A stretch of 64,000 nucleotides of DNA from assembly GCF_003206495.1 (NCBI RefSeq), contig NZ_NKUF01000016.1, positions 1-64,000 on the forward strand, read 5' to 3'. This stretch comes from Gluconacetobacter entanii. GTDB lineage: Bacteria > Pseudomonadota > Alphaproteobacteria > Acetobacterales > Acetobacteraceae. The position numbers were made by a program, and so were the translations under genes. Each line of letters opens with the position of its first letter. Within the stretch, counting starts at the first letter, position 1. Below the pieces are notes generated by a model that had not been told where the DNA came from, made no database searches, and saw nothing but the letters and a program-made list of their open reading frames with translations. Of this stretch, positions 1 through 9,493 are shown in pieces.

Positions 1-105
1 GGATGATCAGATGCCTCGAGCATGGTTCTGCCCTCCAGAGAGTTTCAGCAAGCACACTCTGACACGGCGCGGCTCGCTATCCACTCCTCATGGAATCTGG
101 ACGGA
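1..105 (-). mobile_element. Probable end of an insertion element (unidentified family)
   Basis: On the minus strand the fumarylacetoacetate-hydrolase reading frame loses all family similarity near position 105. The sequence to the left runs through a short untranslated stretch to a good ribosome-binding site (CTGGAGGG) and an ATG at 23-21 that opens a frame leaving the window. A foreign promoter-proximal leader joined to a broken gene is what an inserted transposon would look like, but no transposase is visible and terminal repeats cannot be verified. A deletion or rearrangement junction is the alternative. Confidence 0.3.
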
Positions 106-557
106 TGGCCGATTTCGGACACCGGACGGATGGTACCGATGGGGCAGGACTGGTCGAACCCCTTGGCCAGCGCCCATGGACGCCCGGCCTTCTTGGCCAC
201 CGCCTGCAGGTCGCGCCGCGTCATGTCCAGCCCCACGGCATAGCCATAGATGTGCGACAGCGCCTTGTCCGCCGGGATGTTTTCCCCCGGCCGCCCGATA
301 CAGGCCACCAGTTCGACCTCGTGATGCAGATCGGACGTCGCAACGGGAAAGTCCAGCAGGCCACCGTCCGGCACCACCGCATCCCCCGGCTTGGCAAAGA
401 AAAAGGGCTCCGTCCGTTCGGGATTCCCCCCCATTTCGCGCGTATGGGCGGCATAGTTCTGTCCCACGCACCAGATCCGGCGCACGGGAAACAGCGCCTC
501 CGTCCTGCTGACGCCAACCGTTGGCTGGGCGGGAGGGGGAATCACAAAATCCACCAT
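45..557 (-). pseudogene. Truncated fumarylacetoacetate hydrolase family protein
   Basis: The 170-residue frame starts MVDFVIPPP with a GGAG ribosome-binding site about 10 bases upstream. It carries typical FAH-family segments: VGQNYAAHTREMG near residue 30, FFFAKPGDAV near 52, HHEVELVACIG near 77 and KGFDQSCPIGTI near 130. These are the fold and metal-ligand regions of acylpyruvase/FAHD1-type enzymes that cleave C-C bonds in acylpyruvates or oxaloacetate. Homologues are about 220-230 residues. After GHPS (about residue 152) the sequence becomes unrelated and stops after some 18 residues, so the C-terminal third, including part of the active-site barrel, is missing. The protein is unlikely to be functional. 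Confidence 0.75.
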
Positions 558-730
558 TGGCAGATAACTCCGTCACAGTTGCAACCGGCCCGTCATGGGG
601 CACAGACCTTGGGGGCGGCCATGGTTGCATTGCACGCCCCCGCCTGTCACGCGCGCACAGCACGTCGGGAGAATACAATAAATTCATCGCCCCGACCGTC
701 GGGGCCGCAGGTGCTACACCCCCAACGCAA

Positions 731-758
731 AACGCCGCCCGGAAACCCGGACGGCGTT
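731..758 (-). terminator. Intrinsic terminator of the ilv operon
   Basis: A 12-base-pair GC-rich inverted repeat (AACGCCGTCCGG, loop GTTT, CCGGGCGGCGTT read on the minus strand, one mismatch) lies 50 bases after the ilvC stop codon. Its 3' arm ends in a TTTT run. This is the expected arrangement for a rho-independent terminator closing the leftward ilv block. Confidence 0.7.
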
Positions 759-807
759 CGCGACGGACCATGGGAATGGCCCGGATCATGTAATCGCGGC
801 AGGGCGA

Positions 808-1884
<1,077 letters not shown>

Positions 1885-2400
1885 TTACAGCGTGTCCGGA
1901 CCCCGGCTGATCGCGACAACACCGGTACGCGATATTTCAGCCAGCCCCAGGGGACTCATGAGGTCGATGAACGAATTCAGCTTCTCCGGCGAACCGGTCA
2001 GCTCGAAGACAAAGGACGTGGCGGTCGTATCGACGACACGCGCACGGAACGCCTGGGCGATGCGCAGGGACTCGGCACGGGCCTCGGCGGTTGCGACAAC
2101 CTTCACCAGCGCCAGTTCACGCGCGACATGCGGGCCGCCCTCGCTCAGGTTCGCGACGCGCCAGACCGGGACCAGCCGTTCAAGCTGTGCCCTGACCTGT
2201 GCGACGGCATGGGGCGTGCCCGTCGTGACAATGTTGATGCGCGACAGGCGCCCTGCCTCATCCACCGGGGCGACGGTCAGGCTTTCGATATTGTAGCCGC
2301 GCCCCGAAAACAGGCCGAGCACGCGGGCAAGCGCCCCGCTCTCGTTCTCGACCAGTATGGAAATGACCGCGGAGGTCGCAACCCCCTGCTGGGTGGTCAT
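1885..2400 (-). CDS. ilvN: Acetolactate synthase small (regulatory) subunit
   Basis: Regulatory subunit that binds and activates the IlvB catalytic subunit and confers valine feedback inhibition. The 171-residue product has an N-terminal ACT domain (SAVISILVENESGALARVLG at about 10-30, then GRGYNIESLTV) and the conserved C-terminal ALS_ss_C domain (ELALVKV to the end). The frame is open further upstream, but the ATG at 2400 is chosen: it gives the standard MTTQQG-type N terminus just before the ACT domain, has an AGGAAAC ribosome-binding site, and leaves a normal 100-base gap after ilvB. Confidence 0.95.
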   Translation of the reverse strand: MTTQQGVATSAVISILVENESGALARVLGLFSGRGYNIESLTVAPVDEAGRLSRINIVTTGTPHAVAQVRAQLERLVPVWRVANLSEGGPHVARELALVKVVATAEARAESLRIAQAFRARVVDTTATSFVFELTGSPEKLNSFIDLMSPLGLAEISRTGVVAISRGPDTL

Positions 2401-2500
2401 GATGTTGTTTCCTGCACTCTGGTTTTTCATCCCGTCACCCGGGCGGGAACGGGACATGACAGACGGACCGGAACGGTGCAACCATTCCGTGGAAATCGGA

Positions 2501-4333
2501 TCAGACGAGCATCCGTCCCTCGGCGCTGACTTCCACCCCGTCATCCTGATCCGGGCCCAGCAGCATCTGGTTATGCGCCGCCCCCGAGGGGATCATGGGA
2601 TAGCAGTTCTCTTCCTGTGCCACATGGATATCCGCGACGACCGGGCCGGGATGGGCCAGCATGTCCGCGATGACACCATCGAGTTCGCCCACGCAGGTCG
2701 CGCGCAGGCCGCGCCCGTGGAAGCTTTCGGCAAGGCGGACAAAATCCGGCAGCGCCGCGCTGTAGCTTTCGGAATAGCGCGAGTCATGCAGCAGTTCCTG
2801 CCACTGGCGCACCATGCCCATGTACTCGTTGTTCAGGATGAACAGCTTCACCGGCAGGCGGTACTGCGCGATCGTGCCGAGTTCCTGGATGTTCATCAGT
2901 GTGGACGCCTCCCCCGCGATGTCGATCACCAGCGCGTCGGGATGGGCGATCTGCGCGCCGACGGCGGCGGGCAGGCCATATCCCATCGTGCCCAGCCCGC
3001 CAGAGGTCAGCCAGTGGTTGGGCCGGTCGAACTGGAAATGCTGCGCCGCCCACATCTGATGCTGCCCAACCTCGGTCGAGACATAGGTGTCGCGCCCGGT
3101 CCTGCGCGTCATTTCATACAGGCGGCTGATGGCGTACTGCGGGCGGATGATGGCGGACGGCGCCATGTCCTGACGGAAGCCGAAGCTGTCGCGCCCGCGC
3201 CACTCCGCAATCTGCGCCCACCATTTTTCAAGGTCCGCGGCCTGCGGCGCCGGCGTGGGGGTGCGTTCCCATTCCTCGATCATCATCTCGATGACACGCC
3301 CGGCATCCCCCACAAGGCCGAGGTCAACCGGCACGATCTTGCCGATCTGCGCGGGGTCGATATCGGCATGGATCTTGAACGATCCCGGCGAGAACGCATC
3401 AAGGCGCCCCGTCACGCGGTCGTCAAAGCGCGAACCCAGTGCCACCAGCACGTCGCAGTCATGGGTGGCAAGGTTGGCCTCGTACGAACCATGCATGCCC
3501 AGCATGCCAAGGAACTGCGGATCCGTGGTCGGAAACCCGCCCAGCCCCATCAGGGTGGAGGTGCAGGGAAAACCCGTCATGCGCACCAGACGGCCCAGCG
3601 CCCCGGCCGCCTTCGGCCCGGAATTGATGACGCCACCACCGGTATAGAACAGCGGCCGGCGCGCCTTCTTCATCGCGGCGACGGCCTGCGCCACGGCGGC
3701 GCGGTCCGGTTCGAACCGGGGGCGGTAGGACGGATGCAGGACAGGGGCCGATTCAATATAAGGTGCGGGACCGACCATCAGGTTCTTCGGCAGGTCCACC
3801 AGCACCGGCCCCGGACGGCCGGTGCGCGCGATATGAAACGCCTCCTGCACCACCGGGGCGATATCCTGTGGATGCCGCACGAGGTAGTTGAACTTGGTCG
3901 CAGGCCGGGTGATGCCGGTGATGTCGGCCTCCTGAAAGGCGTCGGTGCCGATCAGCGGCACGCCCACCTGCCCGGTGAAACACACGACCGGAATGGAATC
4001 CAGCAGCGCGTCCATCAGGCCGGTCACGGTATTGGTGCCGCCCGGACCACTGGTGACGAGCACCACGCCCACCTTCCCGGTGGAGCGGGCATAGGCCTCC
4101 GCCGCGTGGACGGCGGCCTGTTCATGACGGACGAGGACGTGGCGGATCCTGTCCTGCCGGAACAGCGCGTCATAGATCGGCAGGACCGCGCCACCGGGAT
4201 AGCCGAAGATGACCTCCACCCCCGCATCCTGAAGAACGCGCAGCAGTACTTCCGCACCCGACATGACCGTGGGGTCAACAGTCGTGGCGCGGGCGTCGGG
4301 CCGGATGGCGGTGTGCTGCACGGGTGCGTTCAT
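2501..4333 (-). CDS. ilvB: Acetolactate synthase large (catalytic) subunit
   Basis: Thiamine-diphosphate enzyme that condenses two pyruvates to 2-acetolactate, or pyruvate with 2-oxobutyrate. The 610 residues show all three domains. In the N-terminal PYR domain are GYPGGAVLPIYDAL (about 45-58) and RHEQAAVHAAEAYA with the catalytic Glu. A central FAD/Rossmann domain follows. The C-terminal PP domain has GEAS...NN as its metal-binding motif and MGMVRQWQELLH. A strong AAAGGAG ribosome-binding site precedes the ATG. The 71 bases between the miaA stop and this start can form mutually exclusive hairpins, described separately, so translation may be controlled by branched-chain amino acid supply. Confidence 0.96.
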   Translation of the reverse strand: MNAPVQHTAIRPDARATTVDPTVMSGAEVLLRVLQDAGVEVIFGYPGGAVLPIYDALFRQDRIRHVLVRHEQAAVHAAEAYARSTGKVGVVLVTSGPGGTNTVTGLMDALLDSIPVVCFTGQVGVPLIGTDAFQEADITGITRPATKFNYLVRHPQDIAPVVQEAFHIARTGRPGPVLVDLPKNLMVGPAPYIESAPVLHPSYRPRFEPDRAAVAQAVAAMKKARRPLFYTGGGVINSGPKAAGALGRLVRMTGFPCTSTLMGLGGFPTTDPQFLGMLGMHGSYEANLATHDCDVLVALGSRFDDRVTGRLDAFSPGSFKIHADIDPAQIGKIVPVDLGLVGDAGRVIEMMIEEWERTPTPAPQAADLEKWWAQIAEWRGRDSFGFRQDMAPSAIIRPQYAISRLYEMTRRTGRDTYVSTEVGQHQMWAAQHFQFDRPNHWLTSGGLGTMGYGLPAAVGAQIAHPDALVIDIAGEASTLMNIQELGTIAQYRLPVKLFILNNEYMGMVRQWQELLHDSRYSESYSAALPDFVRLAESFHGRGLRATCVGELDGVIADMLAHPGPVVADIHVAQEENCYPMIPSGAAHNQMLLGPDQDDGVEVSAEGRMLV

Positions 4334-4341
4334 GTCCTTGA

Positions 4342-4476
4342 CTCCTTTCGTCCCGGCCCCGTCAGGAAGGACGGCACCCCCAGTGGACGAAATGTGGGCC
4401 GGGTTTAAGAAAAGCTGCCCCCGGCGTCAATGCAATTAATAACAAAAGAAATGATTTTCCTCTCATCCCTTTCCAT
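4342..4476 (-). promoter_or_regulatory. Candidate ilvB leader: Ile/Val-rich peptide plus alternative hairpins
   Basis: The last 23 codons of miaA can be read from an internal ATG (4476) as a peptide with four Ile and one Val codons in nine positions (IISFVINCI), ending in TAA at 4405. Directly after the stop come, on the minus strand, element A CCCGGCCC (4403-4396), element B TTTCGTCC (4392-4385), A' GGGCCGGG (4359-4352) and B' GGACGAAA (4353-4346), then the ilvB ribosome-binding site. A pairs perfectly with A', and B with B', but the two pairings exclude each other. B-B' pairing abuts and partly hides the ribosome-binding site. There is no U-run, so the control would act on translation. Pairings are seen; the mechanism is inference. 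Confidence 0.45.
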
Positions 4477-5403
4477 TTGTTGCGCGCCAGATGCGATTCG
4501 CCCCTCATGCAGGTATGTCCGCGCCCCTGGCGCCAGGGCATGGTGGGCGAACCATGTGGACTGGCGCTTGGTATATTGGGCCGTGACCTGCACCGCGCGG
4601 GCGATGGCGTCGTGCCGCGACATCTCCCCGCGCAGCATGGCGGCGAGTTCGGGCACGCCATGCGCGCGCATCGCGGGCAGGGCGGGCGACAGGCCGCGGT
4701 CCAGCAGGGCGCGCGCTTCCTCCACCGCGCCATGGTCCATCATGTTTTCGAACCGCGCGGCAATGGCGCGGCGCAGCAGGTCGCGCGGCGGCGCCAGGCG
4801 CACGGCGACAAACCGCGCACACAGCGGGGGCAGCACCGACTCCGCCCGCCACCATGCAAGGCCCCGCCCCGTCGCGCACCAGACCTCCCACGCGCGGGCG
4901 ATGCGCTGCGTATCGCGCGGGCGCAGGGCGGATGCAGTTTCGGGATCGACCGCCATCAGGCGCGCATGGATCGCGGGGCCCCCTTCGGCCATCACGGCGG
5001 CCCGGGCCTGCGCCCGGATTTCGGGGGGCGGGTCGGGGATATCGGCCAGTCCTTCGGTCAGGGCGCGGAAATACATCCCCGTCCCGCCGCAGAAGACCGG
5101 GATGCGCCCGGCGCGCCAGGCTTCCTGCGCCGCCTGCAGGGCCTGTTCGCGCCACCATGCGACCGATCCCGCCGTTGTCGCCGGCAGCACGCCATACAGG
5201 CGGTGGGGCAGCAATGCTTCCTCCGCCGCCGTGGGGCGGGCCGTAAGGACGCGCAGTTCGCGATAGACCTGCATCGAATCGGTATTGATGATGGTGCCGC
5301 CAATCACGCGCGCCAGCGCCAGCGCCAGCGCGGACTTGCCCGAACAGGTGGGGCCTGCCACGATCACGGCGGGACGCTGCCCCGTTTCGGTGCCTTGCGT
5401 CAT
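4405..5403 (-). CDS. miaA: tRNA dimethylallyltransferase
   Basis: Transfers a dimethylallyl group to N6 of A37 in tRNAs that read UNN codons. The 332-residue product opens with the P-loop GPTCSGKS (residues 17-24), followed by TDSMQVYREL (41-50) with the catalytic Asp and the GGTGMYFRAL motif. RPRDTQRIARA and QYTKRQSTWF are typical of the tRNA-binding part. The ATG at 5403 is chosen because it places the P-loop at the usual distance. The last 23 residues go beyond the usual end of the family and are rich in Ile codons; they may serve mainly as a leader for ilvB. Transcribed leftward, divergent from serB with only 30 bases between starts. Confidence 0.93.
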   Translation of the reverse strand: MTQGTETGQRPAVIVAGPTCSGKSALALALARVIGGTIINTDSMQVYRELRVLTARPTAAEEALLPHRLYGVLPATTAGSVAWWREQALQAAQEAWRAGRIPVFCGGTGMYFRALTEGLADIPDPPPEIRAQARAAVMAEGGPAIHARLMAVDPETASALRPRDTQRIARAWEVWCATGRGLAWWRAESVLPPLCARFVAVRLAPPRDLLRRAIAARFENMMDHGAVEEARALLDRGLSPALPAMRAHGVPELAAMLRGEMSRHDAIARAVQVTAQYTKRQSTWFAHHALAPGARTYLHEGRIASGAQQMERDERKIISFVINCIDAGGSFS

Positions 5404-5433
5404 TGCCCCATCCCTGCCACATGCCCGGACGTC

Positions 5434-6342
5434 ATGGCTGATTCCTCCCCTTCCCCGACCCACTTCCTCGTCCTTGTCGCCAATCGCGACGCCACATCGC
5501 TCGGCACGGCGGACATCGCCCATGCACGCGACATGACCGGCGGGGCGGCCCCCGTCACCCTGTCGGAGGGCGAGGCGGTCGAGATCCCCTGCCCCGCACC
5601 CGGCACGGGCGACATGCCGCATATCGCCCCCCTGCGCGAGGAATTTTCGCGCCGCCACCTCGACGCCATCGTCGTGTCCGCGCACGGACGGCGCAAGCGC
5701 CTGCTGGTCGCGGACATGGACAGCACCATCGTCGATTGCGAAACCCTTGACGACCTTGCCCGCCATGCGGGCATCGGCGAACGCATTGCCGAGATCACAC
5801 GCCGCTCCATGAATGGCGAGATGGATTTCGAGGCCGCGCTGCGTGAACGTGTCGGCCTGCTGCGCGGCATGCCCGCCACCCTGCTGGAGGCGGCATGGAA
5901 GGACGTCCGCCTCAACCCCGGCGCGCTGGAACTGGTGCGCACGATGCGAAAGCATGGCGCGCATACGGCGCTGGTGTCGGGCGGGTTCACGTTCTTTACC
6001 TCCCGCGTGGCGGAAAAATGCGGGTTTGACGAACAGCACGCCAATACCCTGCTGATCGAGGAAGGGCGCCTGACCGGCAAGGTGGGACAGCCGATCCTTG
6101 GCCCGGATGCAAAGCTTGCGCACCTGCGCAGGCTGGTGCAGGGCGGTGGCCTGCATATGGGACAGGCCATGGCCGTGGGCGATGGTGCAAACGACCTCGC
6201 CATGCTGTGTGAGGCAGGGCTGGGCATCGCGTTCCACGCCAAGCCCGCCGTGCGCAAGGCCATCGCAGCGCAGGTCAACCATACCACGCTGCGCACGCTG
6301 CTGTTTGCGCAGGGGTACGCGGCGGCGGACTTCGTCGCCTGA
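5434..6342 (+). CDS. serB: Phosphoserine phosphatase
   Basis: HAD-superfamily enzyme that hydrolyses O-phosphoserine to serine, the last step of serine synthesis. The 302-residue product has the catalytic DMDST at 94-98 (Asp94 nucleophile, Asp96 acid/base), the ERIAEITRRSMNGEMDF substrate segment, ALVSGGFTFF (motif II Ser), and GDGANDLAML (motif III metal ligands). The N-terminal 85 residues form a short ACT-like region, as in other alphaproteobacterial SerB. The start was set at the ATG just after miaA's divergent start. The frame continues open upstream across miaA but shows no protein similarity there. Confidence 0.95.
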   Translation: MADSSPSPTHFLVLVANRDATSLGTADIAHARDMTGGAAPVTLSEGEAVEIPCPAPGTGDMPHIAPLREEFSRRHLDAIVVSAHGRRKRLLVADMDSTIVDCETLDDLARHAGIGERIAEITRRSMNGEMDFEAALRERVGLLRGMPATLLEAAWKDVRLNPGALELVRTMRKHGAHTALVSGGFTFFTSRVAEKCGFDEQHANTLLIEEGRLTGKVGQPILGPDAKLAHLRRLVQGGGLHMGQAMAVGDGANDLAMLCEAGLGIAFHAKPAVRKAIAAQVNHTTLRTLLFAQGYAAADFVA

Positions 6343-6398
6343 TCCTGCATCCCGGGGACTGTATGAAAAGACAGTCCCTGCAAAATGGCGAAAGTATT

Positions 6399-6479
6399 AA
6401 AAGTTTTTGGGTGTCGCCTTTTTTTAAAAAGGCGACGTCTTTCGAAGCTTTTTGAAAAAAGCTTCACCAAAAACTTTTA
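6399..6479 (-). repeat. Two-hairpin intergenic repeat, copy 1
   Basis: Full copy of a repeat with the plan: AAAAGTTTTTGG, hairpin 1 (GAAGCTTTTT...AAAAAGCTTC), short linker, hairpin 2 (G-C-rich), CCAAAAACTTTTA. The outermost arms are also complementary. Strand is given by hairpin 1 coming first. This copy lies between the convergent ends of serB and the CDF gene and has the GTCGCC/GGCGAC form of hairpin 2. Confidence 0.9.
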
Positions 6480-6494
6480 TTCCTTATCCATATC

Positions 6495-7430
6495 TCAGGA
6501 CGCGGCAGGGGGCTGGCTGCGATTGTCCTGCGCCTCGATGAAGACGCGGGTGACTTCGGGATAGGTCTTCTTGATCTGGCGCTCCAGGTCGGACACCGTC
6601 GCCTCCACATCGCCTGCCGACAGGGTATTGTGGAAATCAATGCTGATGACCACCAGCACGTCGCGCGGCCCGAAATGCATGGAGCGGATCTCGTTCAGGC
6701 GGTCCACCCCCCGCGCCGACAGCGCCATGCGCCGCAGGGCGGCCAGTACCTCTGGCGCGACGCCCTCCCCCGTCAGCAGCGACTGCGACTCCCGCGCAAG
6801 GAACGTGGCCGTCACCGCAAGAATCATCGCGATGATGATGGACGACACGCCATCGAGCACCGGCATGTCCAGCATCTCCGACGCCACATTGCCCACCAGC
6901 GCGACAAACAGGCCCGCAAGGGCAGCCGTATCCTCGAACAGGACGGTAAAGACGGTCGGGTCCTTGCTGCGCTGCACGGCCTCGACCCAGCCAAGGCGGC
7001 CCTTGCCATGGCGGCGGAATTCCCGCAGGGCCATGACCCAGACCGAGCCTTCGAACAGGATGCTCAGCCCCAGCACGATGTAATTGACCAGCACATGCGC
7101 CATGGGTTGCGGGTGCAGGATGTGCATCACGCCTTCGAAGAAGGAGATGCCCGCGCCCAGACCGAAGATCAGCAGGGCGACGACAAAGGTCCAGAAATAC
7201 AGTTCCAGCCCATAGCCGAACGGGTGCGCCAGCGTGGCCGGCCGTGCCGCACGCCGCATCCCCACCAGCAGCAGCGCTTGGTTGCCGGTGTCGATCAGGG
7301 AATGGATCGCCTCGCTCAGCATGGAGGAACTGCCGGAAATCCAGGCCGCGACGCACTTGGTCGCCGCGACGAGAAGATTGCCCCCCAGGGCCGCCAGAAT
7401 CACGAGGCGGGAGGAAGAAGAATGCGCCAT
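6495..7430 (-). CDS. Cation diffusion facilitator family transporter (ZnT9-like subgroup)
   Basis: Inner-membrane metal/proton antiporter of the CDF family, probably exporting a divalent metal such as Zn2+. The 311-residue product has about six membrane segments in its first 210 residues, then a cytoplasmic domain of about 90 residues with the CDF ferredoxin-like fold (ISIDFHNTLSAGDVEATVSDLERQIK). The TM2 site reads SEAIHSLIDTGNQ (His and Asp four apart). The TM5 site reads FEDTAALAGL instead of a second HxxxD, as in the SLC30A9-related subgroup, so the transported metal is uncertain. The ATG at 7430 is preferred; an in-frame ATG at 7457 would add nine residues. Confidence 0.88.
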   Translation of the reverse strand: MAHSSSSRLVILAALGGNLLVAATKCVAAWISGSSSMLSEAIHSLIDTGNQALLLVGMRRAARPATLAHPFGYGLELYFWTFVVALLIFGLGAGISFFEGVMHILHPQPMAHVLVNYIVLGLSILFEGSVWVMALREFRRHGKGRLGWVEAVQRSKDPTVFTVLFEDTAALAGLFVALVGNVASEMLDMPVLDGVSSIIIAMILAVTATFLARESQSLLTGEGVAPEVLAALRRMALSARGVDRLNEIRSMHFGPRDVLVVISIDFHNTLSAGDVEATVSDLERQIKKTYPEVTRVFIEAQDNRSQPPAAS

Positions 7431-7525
7431 GACAGTCCCATACAAAAAAGCTGGCACATCCTATCGCCTGCACCGTCATTTTGACAGGGTATCAGCCACC
7501 ATGTGATCGATCCCACAAAATGATA

Positions 7526-7605
7526 AGAAGTTTTTGGTGAAGCTTTTTCCAAAAAGCTTCAAAGAACGCCGCCTTTTTGAAAAAAGGCGGCACCCAAAAA
7601 CTTTT
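7526..7605 (+). repeat. Two-hairpin intergenic repeat, copy 2
   Basis: Full copy with the GCCGCC/GGCGGC form of hairpin 2. Unusually, it lies between two divergent starts (CDF gene at 7430, lipid kinase at 7666). It therefore sits in the 5' region of both genes and cannot be only a 3'-end terminator. Confidence 0.9.
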
Positions 7606-7665
7606 GTAAATTATATCAATAGGTTATTTTGAAACACTTTCCAATTATCGGGTACCATCCAGACC

Positions 7666-8565
7666 ATGGCTGAGGGCATGCGCGCCTGCATCATCACCAA
7701 CCCCACGGCAGGACGCAGGCGACGCGCGCCACTGGCACGTTTCACCGCCGCCCTGCGCGCGGGTGGCGCAAGCGTGCAGGTCCTGGCGACACGCCATGCA
7801 GGCCATGCGACGGAACTGGCGCGGCAGGCCATGCATGACGGCAGGACAGACTGCATCATCGCCGCCGGCGGGGATGGCACCATCGCGGAGGTCGCGCAGG
7901 CCATCGCGGGCACGCCGCAGCGCATGGGCATCTTTCCGGCGGGCAGCGCGAATGTGCTGGCCCGTGAACTCGCCATCCCCTTCGCGCCGGAGGCGGCAGC
8001 ACGACTGATCCTGTCCGGGGCGGATGCCACCATCTGGCCCGGCGTGGCAGAGGATGCAAAACACACACGCCTGTTCGTCCAGATGGCGGGCGTCGGGTTT
8101 GACGCCTGCGTGGTACACTGGCTGCCGTCACGCCTGAAACGCATGGTGGGACGCACGGCCTATGTCCTGACCATGCTGGGCGCGGTGGTGGGATACCGCT
8201 TCACGACGCTTGAGGTACGGGTGGACGGGACGGCATACCGCGCCCATGGCGTCGTGGTGTCCAAGGGACGGCTTTATGGCGGGCGGTTCGTCATCTGCCC
8301 CCACGGCATGCAGCATGAGGCCGGGTTCCGCGTCATCATGCTGGAAACGGCGGGGCTTCTGGCCACCCTTCGCATGGGGTGTGCGCTGCTGCTGGGGCGG
8401 GTGGAGCGCATGCGCGATGTGCGGATCGTGACCGGACGTTCCGTGGAGATCCGTGCCGCAGTCCCGGTCCCGGTACAGGTCGATGGCGATATCCTTGGCA
8501 TGACGCTGGTGCGCATCCGCGATGCCGGACGACCCCTGCGCCTTGCGGTGGGTCGCGACGCCTAA
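7666..8565 (+). CDS. Diacylglycerol kinase family lipid kinase
   Basis: Member of the DAGK_cat (YegS/DgkB/LCB5) family that phosphorylates a lipid hydroxyl with ATP at the membrane surface; the actual lipid is unknown. The 299-residue product has NPTAGRRRR at about 12-20, the nucleotide-binding GGDGTIAEVAQ near 68, and PAGSANVLARELAIP near 87-101, the family GTxNxxAR motif with Ser for Thr. It ends with the beta-rich domain VQVDGDILG. The ATG at 7666 is used; an in-frame ATG four codons on (7678) is equally possible. It is a single gene flanked by repeats on both sides. Confidence 0.88.
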   Translation: MAEGMRACIITNPTAGRRRRAPLARFTAALRAGGASVQVLATRHAGHATELARQAMHDGRTDCIIAAGGDGTIAEVAQAIAGTPQRMGIFPAGSANVLARELAIPFAPEAAARLILSGADATIWPGVAEDAKHTRLFVQMAGVGFDACVVHWLPSRLKRMVGRTAYVLTMLGAVVGYRFTTLEVRVDGTAYRAHGVVVSKGRLYGGRFVICPHGMQHEAGFRVIMLETAGLLATLRMGCALLLGRVERMRDVRIVTGRSVEIRAAVPVPVQVDGDILGMTLVRIRDAGRPLRLAVGRDA

Positions 8566-8602
8566 TCCTTTCCATTGCTGGAAAAGTCATTTTCAAAGTA
8601 AT

Positions 8603-8682
8603 AAAAGTTTTTGGGTGTCGCCTTTTTTAAAAAGGCGACGTCTTTCGAAGCTTTTTGGAAAAAGCTTCACCAAAAACTTTTA
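8603..8682 (-). repeat. Two-hairpin intergenic repeat, copy 3
   Basis: Full copy between the convergent ends of the lipid kinase and NAD kinase genes, with the GTCGCC/GGCGAC form of hairpin 2. The right end lies only a few bases from the nadK stop. Confidence 0.9.
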
Positions 8683-8689
8683 ATACTTT

Positions 8690-9493
8690 TCAGGTCGTGA
8701 ACTGTTCGGCGATGATCCGTTCGGACAGGCTCTGCCCCGGATCGAACAGCAGCGTCGTATGCCGGGTGCGGTCTTCCTGTATTTCAACCGAAATCACGTC
8801 CCGCACCTCCGTAAAGTCCGCCACCGCCGCCACCGGGCGCTTGTCGGTTTCCAGGATGGTGAACCTGACCTGCGCGGTCGAGGGCAGCAGCGCGCCGCGC
8901 CAGCGCCGGGGGCGAAAGGCGCTGATGGGTGTCAGCGGCAGCAGGTTGGCCGACAGCGGGACGATCGGCCCATGCGCCGACAGGTTATAGGCGGTCGAGC
9001 CCGCAGGGGTTGCGATCAGCACCCCATCACAGATCAGTTCGGCAAGGCGCTGGCGCCCATCGACATCAATGCGGATCTTGGCGGCCTGCCGCGTCTGGCG
9101 GAACAGGAAGACGTCATTAAGCGCCAGGGCCTCCGTCACCTCGCCCTCGCGGTTGGTGGCGCGCATGCGCAGGGGGTGGAGCACCGCCTCCTGCGTCGTG
9201 GCCAGATGGGCGGGCAGGTCGTCGGGCACGTTCTGGTTCATCAGGAAACCGACCGTGCCGCAATTGACGCCATAGACGGGAATGTCACGCCCCAGCGTGG
9301 TATGCAGGACCTCCAGCATGAAGCCATCCCCGCCAAGGCAGACCATGGCGTCGGCCTCCGCCGGGGGTGTCTGCCCGTAACGATGGGTCAGGCGTTCCAG
9401 CCAGGCCTGCGCGCTTTCGTTGGGGGCGGCGACAAAGGACAGGCGCGTGGGCAGGTGCCCGTCGAGCCAGCGCGAAGGCACGGTTTCATTCAT
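8690..9493 (-). CDS. nadK: NAD kinase
   Basis: Phosphorylates NAD+ to NADP+ using ATP or polyphosphate. The 267-residue product has the diagnostic [13 protein letters not shown] near residue 52 and [10 protein letters not shown] near 76. [10 protein letters not shown] and [18 protein letters not shown] follow, with the NAD-contacting Asn-Asp and the GSTAY loop. The ATG at 9493 gives the usual short alphaproteobacterial N terminus; the frame is open further upstream but without family similarity. Confidence 0.94.
   Translation of the reverse strand: MNETVPSRWLDGHLPTRLSFVAAPNESAQAWLERLTHRYGQTPPAEADAMVCLGGDGFMLEVLHTTLGRDIPVYGVNCGTVGFLMNQNVPDDLPAHLATTQEAVLHPLRMRATNREGEVTEALALNDVFLFRQTRQAAKIRIDVDGRQRLAELICDGVLIATPAGSTAYNLSAHGPIVPLSANLLPLTPISAFRPRRWRGALLPSTAQVRFTILETDKRPVAAVADFTEVRDVISVEIQEDRTRHTTLLFDPGQSLSERIIAEQFTT

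Noticed and set aside
2801-3000. Asp-to-Glu change in the thiamine-diphosphate metal motif of IlvB (GEAS instead of GDxS)
   Set aside because: As far as I recall, GEAS is found in other alphaproteobacterial acetolactate synthases, so it is probably a clade feature and not a defect.
2357-4408. Very long open frame on the plus strand opposite ilvB
   Set aside because: It is the mirror of a confidently identified gene in GC-rich DNA; its Arg/His/Pro-rich translation has no protein-like pattern.
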